This document shows positions 23,419 to 32,164 of a stretch of 64,000 bases of DNA, piece after piece. How positions within the stretch are numbered: position 1 is the stretch's first letter; each line of letters opens with the position of its first letter. This DNA comes from Desulfovermiculus sp041686195 (lineage in GTDB: Bacteria; Desulfobacterota; Desulfovibrionia; Desulfovibrionales; Desulfothermaceae). Made by a program: the position numbers and the translations under genes. The notes below the pieces were generated by a model. The model saw nothing but the letters and a program-made list of their open reading frames with translations. It had not been told where the DNA came from and ran no database searches. Location: the NCBI GenBank assembly GCA_041686195.1, contig JAWLEI010000002.1, forward strand, positions 1 through 64,000, in the 5' to 3' direction.

Positions 23419-25489
23419 GCACCGCTTTGTTCTCTCCCGGCTGAAGTTCAAGACCAAACTTAACCTGGGACTGTTCACAGTCATCCTCAGCCTGGGGCTT
23501 GTCCTGGGCCTGATCACCACCCATATCGCCTCCACCGGTCTGATTCAGGAGAATAAGGAACGGGCCTTTGCCCTGGCCTCCAACCTGGCCTACAGATCGG
23601 AGGAGCCCCTCCTGGCCCGGGATTTCCTGCGCCTCAAAGGCCTGGTCGATGAGGTGCATACCGGCAATTCCGATGTCATGTACTCCTTTATCCAGGACCG
23701 CTCCGACCAGGTCCTGGTCCACTCTTTTGATCAGGGTTTCCCGGAAGATCTCCTGCATGTTCATCCCCAGGACCTTGACCAGGAAAGCGTGCGTTTGGTG
23801 AGCACCGAAAAGGGCACCCTGTACGATATCGCCCAGCCCATTGTCATCAGCAACAGCCGATTAGGTACGGTTCGACTCGGGCTGCACCGCCAACGCCTGG
23901 AAGAAATGATCAATCGGCTCAGTCTGACCATCTTCGGTCTGACCGGGACTATAACTGTCCTGGCCCTGGGGGTTGCCTCCTGGTTTTCCAACAGATTCAC
24001 CTCCCGGATCAATTCCTTGACTGAATGCGCAACTGAGATGATCAAGGGCAACCTGGAGGTGCAGTCAGCCCCTGAGCTGGCCAAGAATTGCTGGGAAATG
24101 ACTGATTGCCAGGCCACGGATTGCCCGGCCTATGGAGATACAAGACGCCGCTGCTGGTATGTGAGCGGCACCTTATGTCCCATCTATCACCCGGACCATG
24201 CGCCCAGAAATATGAGATCCTGCCGCGACTGCCCGGTATACAGACACAATGTGGGAGATGAAATCCAGGAGCTGGCCGAGGCCTTTGACTATATGGCCAT
24301 GACCTTGAACGAACGTATCCAGGAACTCTCGGCCACTGAGAATGAGCTGTCCAGGCAGAAGGAACTGCTGCAGACTGTCCTGGACGTCACCCCGGACATG
24401 ATCGCCTTTCAAGGCCGGGATCTGACCTATCGGGTGGCCAACAAGGCCTTTTGTTCCTATTTCCGGCTCAGTGAATCAGATATCATCGGCAAGACAGACA
24501 GCGATATCTTCAGTGAATATCAAGCAGACCAGAACTATCACGAGGATATGCAGATCCTGCAAACTGGCCAGTCCCTGTCCAAAGAGATCAGTGTCCGGCA
24601 GGGGGACACCTCGACCTGGTTTCACATCGTCAAGGTCCCGGTCTACGATCAGGGCATTATCTCCGGTCTCCTGCTGGCCGCCAGGGACATCACAGTCATC
24701 AAGCAGTACCAGGAACGGCTCATCCATTCCCAGAAGATGGAGGACCTGGGCCGTCTGGCCGGAGGCGTGGCCCATGAGATCAATACCCCGCTGGGGATCA
24801 TCCTCGGCTATGTGCAGATGCTTTTGGATGACGTGGACAGCAATTCCCAGATAGCCGAGGACCTGCGGACTATTGAAAAGCAAACCAAGATCTGCAGCAG
24901 CATCGTCTCCGATCTGCTCGGATTTTCCCGGCAATCCGGGACTACCAAGGGTGATGTGGATATCCACCAGTCTATTCGGGAAGTCATCTCCCTGGTCGAA
25001 CATACCTTCAGCCTGAATCGGGTAAAGATCGTGACAGATTTTGATCCCAATATCCCGGAGATTGAGGGGGACAAGGATCGGCTGAAGCAGGTGTGGATGA
25101 ATCTCTTAAACAATGCCTTTGATGCGGTTGAAAGCGACGGGCAGATACGAATCTCGACCAAGCTCTGCGCCCACAGGAGACGGGTGGCCATCACCGTGGC
25201 CGATACCGGCTCCGGGATCAGGCAGGAGGTCCTGGACAAGATCTTTGATCCTTTTTTCTCCACCAAGCCGGTGGGCAAAGGCACTGGACTGGGTCTGTCC
25301 GTGACCTTTGGGATCATCAAGGATCATGGGGGGCGAATCAATGTACTCAGCCCGGCCCCCAAGGAATACCTGGCCGGTATGGAGTCCGGCACCAGCGGTC
25401 CGGGGACGGTTTTTCTCGTCGAACTTCCCTTATGGGAGATGACCCTGCCGGATGAAGAGTGCGAAGAGCTGGTGCATACCCGGGGATAG
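23411..25489 (+). CDS. Sensor histidine kinase with Cys-rich 'CW' insert and PAS
   Basis: 692 residues. The start is a TTG at 23411 overlapping the PhnD-like gene; no better codon lies before TM1. TM1 at about 15-37, Cache-like periplasmic domain to about 165, TM2 at about 172-195, and HAMP. Residues 227-273 hold seven Cys (227, 233, 238, 248, 255, 270, 273) with two CW pairs, resembling the 'two-CW' motif. PAS follows at about 305-430, HisKA with phospho-His455 (GGVAHEINTPLG), and HATPase with G boxes DTGSGI and GTGLGLSV. The Cys cluster beside HAMP could bind metal or sense redox; that is inference. The likely receiver is the divergent gene at 21745-22122. Confidence 0.9.
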   Translation: MSRHRFVLSRLKFKTKLNLGLFTVILSLGLVLGLITTHIASTGLIQENKERAFALASNLAYRSEEPLLARDFLRLKGLVDEVHTGNSDVMYSFIQDRSDQVLVHSFDQGFPEDLLHVHPQDLDQESVRLVSTEKGTLYDIAQPIVISNSRLGTVRLGLHRQRLEEMINRLSLTIFGLTGTITVLALGVASWFSNRFTSRINSLTECATEMIKGNLEVQSAPELAKNCWEMTDCQATDCPAYGDTRRRCWYVSGTLCPIYHPDHAPRNMRSCRDCPVYRHNVGDEIQELAEAFDYMAMTLNERIQELSATENELSRQKELLQTVLDVTPDMIAFQGRDLTYRVANKAFCSYFRLSESDIIGKTDSDIFSEYQADQNYHEDMQILQTGQSLSKEISVRQGDTSTWFHIVKVPVYDQGIISGLLLAARDITVIKQYQERLIHSQKMEDLGRLAGGVAHEINTPLGIILGYVQMLLDDVDSNSQIAEDLRTIEKQTKICSSIVSDLLGFSRQSGTTKGDVDIHQSIREVISLVEHTFSLNRVKIVTDFDPNIPEIEGDKDRLKQVWMNLLNNAFDAVESDGQIRISTKLCAHRRRVAITVADTGSGIRQEVLDKIFDPFFSTKPVGKGTGLGLSVTFGIIKDHGGRINVLSPAPKEYLAGMESGTSGPGTVFLVELPLWEMTLPDEECEELVHTRG

Positions 25490-25579
25490 GGTAGGGGGTG
25501 ATCGGTTTTTTGCTGAGGTATTAAAGAGAGTAAAGAGAGGTGTCAGGTTTCAGCGCCGCCGCTGGCTGCAGACCGCCAG

Positions 25580-25721
25580 TTTGATCAAGAATGAAACAGA
25601 GCATGAAGAGGGCTGGGCCCGGCACTCACTTTGAGAATGGGCGTTTGTTTTTGATAGTAACTTTTGAAATGAAAGTGAGTGCCGGGCCCGCCCTACCGGA
25701 GGAGTAGCAGGAGTCACCCTT
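25580..25721. repeat. GGCACTCACT hairpin element, copy 2 (inverted relative to 5487-5632)
   Basis: The 18-bp arms at 25615-25632 and 25672-25689 and the 39-nt middle are the exact reverse complement of the copy at 5523-5597, and both flanks also match. Two such similar copies 20 kb apart suggest recent spread or gene conversion. Confidence 0.85.
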
Positions 25722-25800
25722 GTCTTCTCAGGAAGGCCTGTATTAAAATAGCAAGCAATAATCAGAGCCTTGGGCTTAATAAAGCACCATCAGTAGGCCG

Positions 25801-25868
25801 TCCGGCACTCACTTGCAGGCATGCCGGAGTATTTTGCAAAAACGTTTAAACTGCAAGTGAGTGCCGGA
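25801..25868. repeat. GGCACTCACT hairpin element, divergent copy 3
   Basis: Perfect 18-bp arms TCCGGCACTCACTTGCAG / CTGCAAGTGAGTGCCGGA enclose 32 nt. The outer arm is shared with the other copies. The inner arm differs (TTGCAG instead of TTTGAG) but still pairs, so the stem has covaried. Confidence 0.85.
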
Positions 25869-25933
25869 CAGGCCTTTTCAGTCCAGTTCATACGAGGTTT
25901 CAGCCCTGCCTCCGGCAAATCCAAACACAGAAC

Positions 25934-27640
25934 TTATCCCCCTATCTCCACCTCAAAGGGCCACCCGACCAGGCCGCCTTCAATGAACCACACCCGTTCG
26001 TAACCCGCTGCCTGCAGGACCCGCTGGGCCTCGTATCCGCGCATGCTCACCTTGCAAAAGGCCAGGATGTCCTTGTCCCTTGGCAGCTCCTGCAGTCTGT
26101 CCCGCAGCTGGCCCAAGGGGATGTGCACCACCCGCTCGTCAGGCAGGCGCATGGCGGAAAACTCCTGCGGAGTGCGCACATCCAGCAATACTATGTCCGT
26201 GTTGGCCTCCATCATCTCCTTGGCCTGCATGGGCAGCAGCCCGTTGGCCAGGCCGTCCAATTTATTGGTCAGCACATGGCTGGCGGTGATCAAAGGATCA
26301 ATGGGCGGGGAAAAGGGCGGCGCGTAACTGATATCAATGGCCCCTACATCGTCCAGGGTGGCCTGAAAGTGCACTGCTGCTGTGGCCACATCCAGGCGCT
26401 TGGCAGCGTCTCCGGTGCCCAGGACCTGGGCCCCGAGCAGGGTTCGATTGCGTTTGGAGGCCACCAGCTTGATGGCGATGGGAGCACTGCCCGGCATGTA
26501 GTGCGGCCGGTCCGGTCCGGTCCACAAGGCGCTTTCCACCTGATAGCCAAGGGTTTCCGCCTGCGTATGACCCATTCCGGTCCGGCCCAGGGTCAGGCCG
26601 AATACCTGGCAGATGCTGGTGCTCATGATCCCGGAAAAGGGGGTGGTCTGGCCGCAGATATGATTGGCGATCACCCGGCCGTGCTTATTGGCCGTTGATC
26701 CCAGGGGGACATAAAGCTCAGCGCACAGGTAAGTCATGATTGAGTCATTGATCGCGCAGTCACCTCCAGCATAAATATCCGGATCACTGGTCTGTCCATG
26801 GCAATTGATGCGCACTCCGCCTTTGGGGTGGCACTCCAGGCTGGCTTCCCGGGCCAGATGATCGTTTGGCCGCACTCCGACTGAAAGTATGACCACGTCG
26901 GCGTCAAAGGTGGTGTTTTTTGTCTGCACCCCGGTAACTGCATCCTGGCCGGTAAAACCCACCACTTGCTCGCCCAGAGCCAGGTGGACCCCGTTGGACC
27001 GGATATGCTTAGCCGCCAGGGTGGCCAGATCAAAGTCCAGGATCTGGGGCATAATCTGGTCGAACATCTCGACAATGGTCACCTGACAGCCGCGTGCTTT
27101 CAAGCCTTCGGCCATTTCGATCCCGATGAGACCGGCTCCTATAATCACCGCCTTTTTACCCTCCGGCGGATCGATGGAAGCAGCCACCCCTTCGGCATCT
27201 TCTGAGGTCTTGATGGTCCAGATGTTTTTCTTGTCTATGCCTGGGATAGGGGGTTGAATCGGGCTGGACCCAGTGGCCAGTACCAGTTTGTCGTACGCTA
27301 TGTCCTCTTCCCGGCCGGCTCGTCCTTCCTTGATGCGCACCTTTTTGGTTTCCCGGTCGATATGCAGGGCTTCGGTCTCGGTCTTGACCTGGAATCCCTT
27401 GCATTTTTCAAAAAACTCCGGGGTACGTTTGACCCCCACCGGGGTCTCATACAAGGCATCCACACTCTCGCAATGCCCCTCTATGAAGTAGGGGATACCG
27501 CAGGCCCCAAAAGAGACATGGCCTGACTTTTCGATCAGGGTCACCTGAGCTTCGGGTTTAAGGCGCTTGATCCGGGCTGCTGCCTTCGGACCGCAGGCCA
27601 CGCCCCCAACGACCAGTACATTCAGCACATCTTGGGACAT
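25934..27640 (-). CDS. FAD-dependent CoA-disulfide/persulfide reductase with rhodanese domain
   Basis: 568 residues from ATG 27640, preceded by GGAGG; the frame is open to 27655. N-terminal FAD motif VLVVGGVACGPKAAARI; active-site Cys47 in SFGACGIPYF, as in CoA-disulfide reductases; a second nucleotide-binding motif KKAVIIGAGLIGIEMAEGL; a dimerisation domain; then a C-terminal rhodanese domain with Cys529 in AFCKVSMRG. This layout is that of NADH-dependent persulfide reductase (Npsr) and CoA-disulfide reductase isoforms, which reduce sulfane sulfur carried on CoA or glutathione. Cytoplasmic. Fits a sulfur-metabolising host. It is downstream of asnS on the same strand. Confidence 0.92.
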   Translation of the reverse strand: MSQDVLNVLVVGGVACGPKAAARIKRLKPEAQVTLIEKSGHVSFGACGIPYFIEGHCESVDALYETPVGVKRTPEFFEKCKGFQVKTETEALHIDRETKKVRIKEGRAGREEDIAYDKLVLATGSSPIQPPIPGIDKKNIWTIKTSEDAEGVAASIDPPEGKKAVIIGAGLIGIEMAEGLKARGCQVTIVEMFDQIMPQILDFDLATLAAKHIRSNGVHLALGEQVVGFTGQDAVTGVQTKNTTFDADVVILSVGVRPNDHLAREASLECHPKGGVRINCHGQTSDPDIYAGGDCAINDSIMTYLCAELYVPLGSTANKHGRVIANHICGQTTPFSGIMSTSICQVFGLTLGRTGMGHTQAETLGYQVESALWTGPDRPHYMPGSAPIAIKLVASKRNRTLLGAQVLGTGDAAKRLDVATAAVHFQATLDDVGAIDISYAPPFSPPIDPLITASHVLTNKLDGLANGLLPMQAKEMMEANTDIVLLDVRTPQEFSAMRLPDERVVHIPLGQLRDRLQELPRDKDILAFCKVSMRGYEAQRVLQAAGYERVWFIEGGLVGWPFEVEIGG

Positions 27641-27702
27641 ACCTCGCCTCCTCATATGTTTGGAGAAAAAAACCGAACTTGGTTTTTTCCCGGGACGCGG
27701 TG

Positions 27703-29088
27703 CTAGAACTGCAAATTCTTCGGCGTACGCGGAAAGGGCAGGACATCGCGGATGTTGTGCACCCCGGTAATGAACATGAGCAAGCGTTCAAATCCCAGGC
27801 CGAATCCGGAATGGGGGACGGTGCCATAGCGGCGCAGATCCAGGTACCAGCTGTACTCCTCCTCATCCAGGCCCATGTCCCGCATCCTGGCCGCAAGGAC
27901 TTCGAGGCGTTCTTCCCGCTGGCTGCCGCCTACGAGCTCCCCCACCCGGGGCACGAGGACATCCATGGCGGCCACGGTCTCCTGATCCTCATTTTGACGC
28001 ATATAAAATGGCTTGATGGACCGGGGATAGTCGTGGACAATGACTGGGCGTTGGAAATGGGTCTCCACCAGGTAGCGTTCGTGTTCGGTCTGCAAATCAG
28101 CCCCGTAGACCGGTTCAAAATCAAACTTTTTCTTCTGGTTGGCTTGTTGCAGAATGGCCACGGCCTGAGCATAGGGCAGGCGGACAAAGGGACCGGCAGT
28201 GACCAGATCCAGGGTGCCGCTTAACCCCTTATCCACAAAGCGGGTGAAAAGCTCCAGATCCTGGGCGCATTCCTCGCGGATATGCCTGATACAAAAGGTG
28301 ATCAGCTCCTCGGCCAGGTCCATGTTTTCTTCCAGATCGGCAAAGGCCATCTCCGGTTCCACCATCCAGAACTCAGCTGCGTGCCTGGGGGTATTAGAGT
28401 TCTCGGCCCGGAAGGTGGGACCGAAGGTGTACACATTGCCCAGGGCGCAGGCCAGAACCTCGGCCGTCAGCTGACCTGATACTGTAAGATAGGCCTTTTG
28501 ACCGAAAAAATCATGTGCATCCCGCTCTGTACTGGGCGGCAAGCGATCCAGGTCCAGGGCAGTTACCTGGAAAAGCTCCCCGGCCCCTTCACAATCCAGA
28601 CCGGTAATGATCGGGCTGTGGACGTAAAAAAAGGACCGCTGGTGAAAAAAGGAATGGACAGCCCAGGCCAGCTCGGAGCGGATGCGGTACAAGGCCCCGT
28701 ATTTGTTGGTCCGGGCCCGGATCTGCGGGATGGTGCGCAAAAAATCGTCTGAGTGCCGCTTTTTCTGCAAGGGATACGACTCTGGATCTGCTGGTCCCAG
28801 GAGCTCAATATGCCCTGTTTTAAGTTCCCAGCGCTGCCCCTTGCCCGGGGATTCGACCAGGCTGCCCTGTAGGCGGGCCGCAGCCCCGGTGTGAACGTTT
28901 TCCAGGGTCTGTGCACCTGGAATATGGTGATCGACGACCGCCTGCAGGTTCTGCAGGCAGGATCCATCGTTTATCTCCAGAAAGGAGAAGCCCTTGGAAT
29001 CGCGCCTGGTCCGCACCCAGCCCTTGATCAGAATTTCATCTACAGGGCCTTCAGCCTGCAAAGCATCCCAAACTCGTGTCCGGCGCAT
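27703..29088 (-). CDS. asnS: Asparaginyl-tRNA synthetase
   Basis: 461 residues, the normal length. N-terminal OB-fold anticodon-binding domain (ILIKGWVRTRRDSKGFSFLEIND) and class II catalytic core with motif 2 FRAENSNTPRHAAEFWMVEPE (split across strands) and motif 3 GFGLGFERLLMFITGVHNIRD. The C-terminal LPFPRTPKNLQF is typical of AsnRS. Charges tRNA-Asn directly, so the host does not depend only on the amidotransferase route. Starts at ATG 29088; co-directional with the persulfide reductase. Confidence 0.97.
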   Translation of the reverse strand: MRRTRVWDALQAEGPVDEILIKGWVRTRRDSKGFSFLEINDGSCLQNLQAVVDHHIPGAQTLENVHTGAAARLQGSLVESPGKGQRWELKTGHIELLGPADPESYPLQKKRHSDDFLRTIPQIRARTNKYGALYRIRSELAWAVHSFFHQRSFFYVHSPIITGLDCEGAGELFQVTALDLDRLPPSTERDAHDFFGQKAYLTVSGQLTAEVLACALGNVYTFGPTFRAENSNTPRHAAEFWMVEPEMAFADLEENMDLAEELITFCIRHIREECAQDLELFTRFVDKGLSGTLDLVTAGPFVRLPYAQAVAILQQANQKKKFDFEPVYGADLQTEHERYLVETHFQRPVIVHDYPRSIKPFYMRQNEDQETVAAMDVLVPRVGELVGGSQREERLEVLAARMRDMGLDEEEYSWYLDLRRYGTVPHSGFGLGFERLLMFITGVHNIRDVLPFPRTPKNLQF

Positions 29089-29235
29089 GGCTTATGTCCT
29101 CCGACTGGACCTTCGTGCATTGTCCCTCGTATGAAACAAGATTTTATCCCTACGAGATGAAGTATATCTCTCATTTTTTTGAGACGTCAGAGCTTTTCGC
29201 TGCAGCCGCCATTTCATCGCAGCCTTGCCGCCTGC

Positions 29236-30459
29236 TCAGGCCAAGGCCTTTTTGATCCGCTGCATGGCCTCTTCCACATTCTCCCGGCTGTTGAAGGCGC
29301 TAATGCGGATAAAATCTTCCCCGCAGCGGCCGAAACCGACTCCCGGGGTGCAGACCACTCCGGCCTTGCTCAGCAAGAGCTCGAAAAACTCGCGCGAGCT
29401 GCGGCCCCCAAAGATCCAGATATAGGGGGAATTCTGACCCCCCACGCATTCAAATCCCAAGTTGGTCATTTCCTTTTTGATCACGGCCGCATTGGCCAGA
29501 TAAAAATCGGTCAGCTCTTTGACCTGAGTCTGACCCTCCCGGGTATAAACCGCTTCGGCCGCCCGTTGCACAGGATAGGAAACCCCGTTGAACTTGGTGC
29601 TCTGGCGCCGAAACCACAGATCGTGAAGGGAAGTCCGGGCACCTTCGCCGGTCCAGGCCCGACACTCTTTGGGCACCACGGTATAAGCGCAGCGGGTGCC
29701 GGTAAACCCGGCAGTCTTGGAAAAGCTGCGAAATTCTACGGCAACTTCTCTGGCCCCGGGAAGCTCATAGATTGAATGAGGCAGGCTTGCGTCCCGGATA
29801 AAACACTCATACGCAGCGTCAAAAAGAATGAGGGCCTGATGGTCCCGGGCATAATCCACCCATTTCTGCAAATCTTGCTTGGAGATGGTTGCCCCGGTTG
29901 GATTGTTGGGAAAGCAGAGATAAATAAGATCTACGCTCTCGCTGGGCAGATCCGGAATAAAGCCGTTCTCCCGGGTGGACTCCAGATAGGTCACGCCCTG
30001 GTAGCGGCCGTTCTGGGCCACTCCTGTGCGGCCGGCCATGACATTGGTATCCAGATAGACAGGATAAACCGGATCAGGCAGGGCCACTTTCACGTCCTGA
30101 GCCAGGATCTCCTGAAAGTTGCCGGTATCGCATTTGGCCCCGTCGCTGATGAACACTTCATCAGCTTCGATCTCTGCCCCCCGGGCCTGGAAATCATTTT
30201 TTGCAATCGCCTGGCGCAAAAAGGGGTACCCCTGTTCCGGTCCATACCCGTGAAAGGTCTCATCCCTGGCCATTTCATCAACTGCCGCATGCATAGCCTG
30301 GATACAGGCAGACGGAAGACCGCGGGTGACGTCGCCGATGCCCAGCTTGATAACCTTGGTCTGCGGATTGGCGGCCTGGTATTGTTCAACCCGCTTCTTG
30401 ATTTCAGCAAAGAGATAAGAGGCTTGCAGCTTTAAGTAATGTTCATTGATTCTGATCAT
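29236..30459 (-). CDS. dapL: LL-diaminopimelate aminotransferase
   Basis: 407 residues. Fold-type I PLP enzyme: NEHYLKLQASYLFAEIKKRV, GIGDVTRGLP, 'FISDGAKCDTGNFQEI' and 'YLCFPNNPTGA', with the PLP lysine in SFSKTAGFTGTRCAY. These are DapL hallmarks, and the length fits. It converts tetrahydrodipicolinate directly to LL-diaminopimelate for lysine and peptidoglycan, bypassing the succinyl route, as in Desulfobacterota. The 147-bp gap to asnS contains a CTCGTATGAAACAAG repeat, so the two may be separate transcripts. Confidence 0.96.
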   Translation of the reverse strand: MIRINEHYLKLQASYLFAEIKKRVEQYQAANPQTKVIKLGIGDVTRGLPSACIQAMHAAVDEMARDETFHGYGPEQGYPFLRQAIAKNDFQARGAEIEADEVFISDGAKCDTGNFQEILAQDVKVALPDPVYPVYLDTNVMAGRTGVAQNGRYQGVTYLESTRENGFIPDLPSESVDLIYLCFPNNPTGATISKQDLQKWVDYARDHQALILFDAAYECFIRDASLPHSIYELPGAREVAVEFRSFSKTAGFTGTRCAYTVVPKECRAWTGEGARTSLHDLWFRRQSTKFNGVSYPVQRAAEAVYTREGQTQVKELTDFYLANAAVIKKEMTNLGFECVGGQNSPYIWIFGGRSSREFFELLLSKAGVVCTPGVGFGRCGEDFIRISAFNSRENVEEAMQRIKKALA

Positions 30460-31051
30460 GGATGAATGCTCGTCTGAAAAAGGGTTCGGGTTTCAGCTTT
30501 GCCTCAGGCAAATCTGAAATATTTTTTTTGCAGCAAAGCTGGCAAAAAAATTTTGGATGTGTTTTGTCATTCCTTCTAAAGAATCAGGACAAGTCTGAAC
30601 GAGTCTTCGAGTGAAGAATCCCTTTTAAAGTGGGTTATGATTCTTTTCTTGCTGAACACTCGTATGAAACGAGATCCAAAACCTGAAGAGGGCCTGCCCA
30701 TCACTCACTGACAGGATGGGCATTTGAATTTTGCAGTGACGTTCAAACAGCCAATGAGTGCCGGACGGCCTTGGGAAGCCCGGCTTTTCCGGGTAGGCTG
30801 GTTCTCTCCGAGACCCAGCCTCTTTGATTCAGCTCCAGAAGCCAGCCCCTCGGAGAGGGGCGGCCTACCGGGCCCCAGCTCTTTTCGTAGGGCGACCCGG
30901 CACTCACTAACCATTTGAATATTTTTACAAAGTATAAAATTCTCTTGGAGGTGAGTGCCGGGTCAGCCCCTTGGTCAGTTTCATCCTCGATCAAACTGGC
31001 TGTCACAGTCTGCATCGGCGCTGAAATCTGACTTTTACCCCCTATTCAATA
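30460..31051. repeat. Gene-free repeat cluster upstream of dapL
   Basis: In order: a diverged TTTGCC..GGCAAA / TTTTTTGC element (30487-30557); CTCGTATGAAACGAG (30659-30673); a degenerate CACTCACT hairpin element (about 30698-30775); a GC-rich 'CTCTCCGAGACCCAGCC' hairpin (about 30795-30870); and a GACCCGGCACTCAC / GTGAGTGCCGGGTC hairpin (30894-30964) with 43 nt inside. No gene seen. Confidence 0.75.
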
Positions 31052-32125
31052 TCAGGCCGTCTGGACCGCTTCTTCCTCCGGCTCTGCCTCTGGAGTGGGT
31101 CCGATGCCCAGGAGCAGAGAACTGGCCACAAAGATGGAAGAATATGTTCCCACCAGGATCCCGATGAGCAGGGCCAGGGCAAAGTCGTGAATCACCCCCC
31201 CGCCAAGGACGATCAGGCACAGGACAACCATGATGGTAGTTCCCGAAGTGAGCAAGGTCCGGCTCAAGGTCTGGTTCACGCTCTGATTGATAGTCTGGAC
31301 CAGGGGCAAAGCCTTCTTGGCCCGCAGGTTTTCCCGGATCCGGTCGTAGATGACAATGGTATCGTTTAAAGAGTATCCGATGATGGTCAGCAAGGCGGCC
31401 ACTATAGTTAAATCAAATTCCTTGCCCAGCAAAGAAAATATGCCCACAGTGACCAACACATCGTGGATCAGGGCCACAACCGCGCCTAAAGCGTAGTTGA
31501 GGCGCAGATACCAGGTCAGGCCCAAGGTAATGGCCAGGGCGGCCAGAATGAGATAGACCAAAGGTACAGCCAGGAGCCCGAGCACGTAGAGGCCGGTCAG
31601 CAGTCCGGCAGCCATGACCCCGGCGGTCATCCATTTTTGTTCAAACCGTCCGGATATATAAATGGAGATAAATAGCACCGCATAAAACAGGGCCTGCAAG
31701 GCTTTATTCTTCAGATCCGCCCCCACTTTGGGACCGACCATTTCCAGACGCTGGATGGTAAATTTTGTTTCCAGACCCTGATTCAAGACCTCATCCACCT
31801 CAGTTCGCATTTCTTCCGGGTCGGCCCCTTCCGCTGAAATACGCAGCAGATACTCATTACCCCCTTCCAGCCCTAATTGCTGGACCCTGATATCCGGAAG
31901 GTCATCCTGTTGCAGGGCAGCCTGCACCTTGCCCACCTGCACATCATCCTCAAATTTGACCTGGATATTGATCCCTCCAGCAAAGTCGATCCCATAATTG
32001 AGACCGCCTTGGAGGACAATGGACCCTAGTCCCAGGGCCAGGACCAGCAAAGAGGCGTACATGGCCCAGACCCGTCTGCTCATGAAATCTATCGTGGTAT
32101 CCGGCTTGATAATGCGAAGACCCAT
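31052..32125 (-). CDS. secF: Protein translocase subunit SecF
   Basis: 357 residues, six transmembrane helices with the large periplasmic P1 domain between TM1 and TM2. Signatures GIDFAGGINIQVKF, DVLVTVGIFSLLGKEFDLTIVAALLTIIGYSLNDTIVIYDRIREN (in parts) and TLLTSGTTIMVVLCL. It works with SecD to pull exported proteins across the inner membrane using the proton/sodium gradient. Third gene of yajC-secD-secF; 39 bp separate it from secD. Confidence 0.97.
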   Translation of the reverse strand: MGLRIIKPDTTIDFMSRRVWAMYASLLVLALGLGSIVLQGGLNYGIDFAGGINIQVKFEDDVQVGKVQAALQQDDLPDIRVQQLGLEGGNEYLLRISAEGADPEEMRTEVDEVLNQGLETKFTIQRLEMVGPKVGADLKNKALQALFYAVLFISIYISGRFEQKWMTAGVMAAGLLTGLYVLGLLAVPLVYLILAALAITLGLTWYLRLNYALGAVVALIHDVLVTVGIFSLLGKEFDLTIVAALLTIIGYSLNDTIVIYDRIRENLRAKKALPLVQTINQSVNQTLSRTLLTSGTTIMVVLCLIVLGGGVIHDFALALLIGILVGTYSSIFVASSLLLGIGPTPEAEPEEEAVQTA

Positions 32126-32164
32126 ATGACAAATATTCCTGTTTATTGTGCTAAATGCTGCTGA

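Larger units (their letters stand above)
25490..25933. other. Gene-free repeat cluster
   Basis: It holds 'CAGCGCCGCCGCTGGCTGCAGACCGCCAGTTTGATCA' type sequence (about 25550-25586, also near 12820 and inverted near 50213), two GGCACTCACT hairpin elements (25580-25721 and 25801-25868), a half CTCGT/ACGAG palindrome (25887-25896) and a short piece of the TTTGCC.CCGGCAAA element (25900-25922). No gene seen. Confidence 0.7.
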
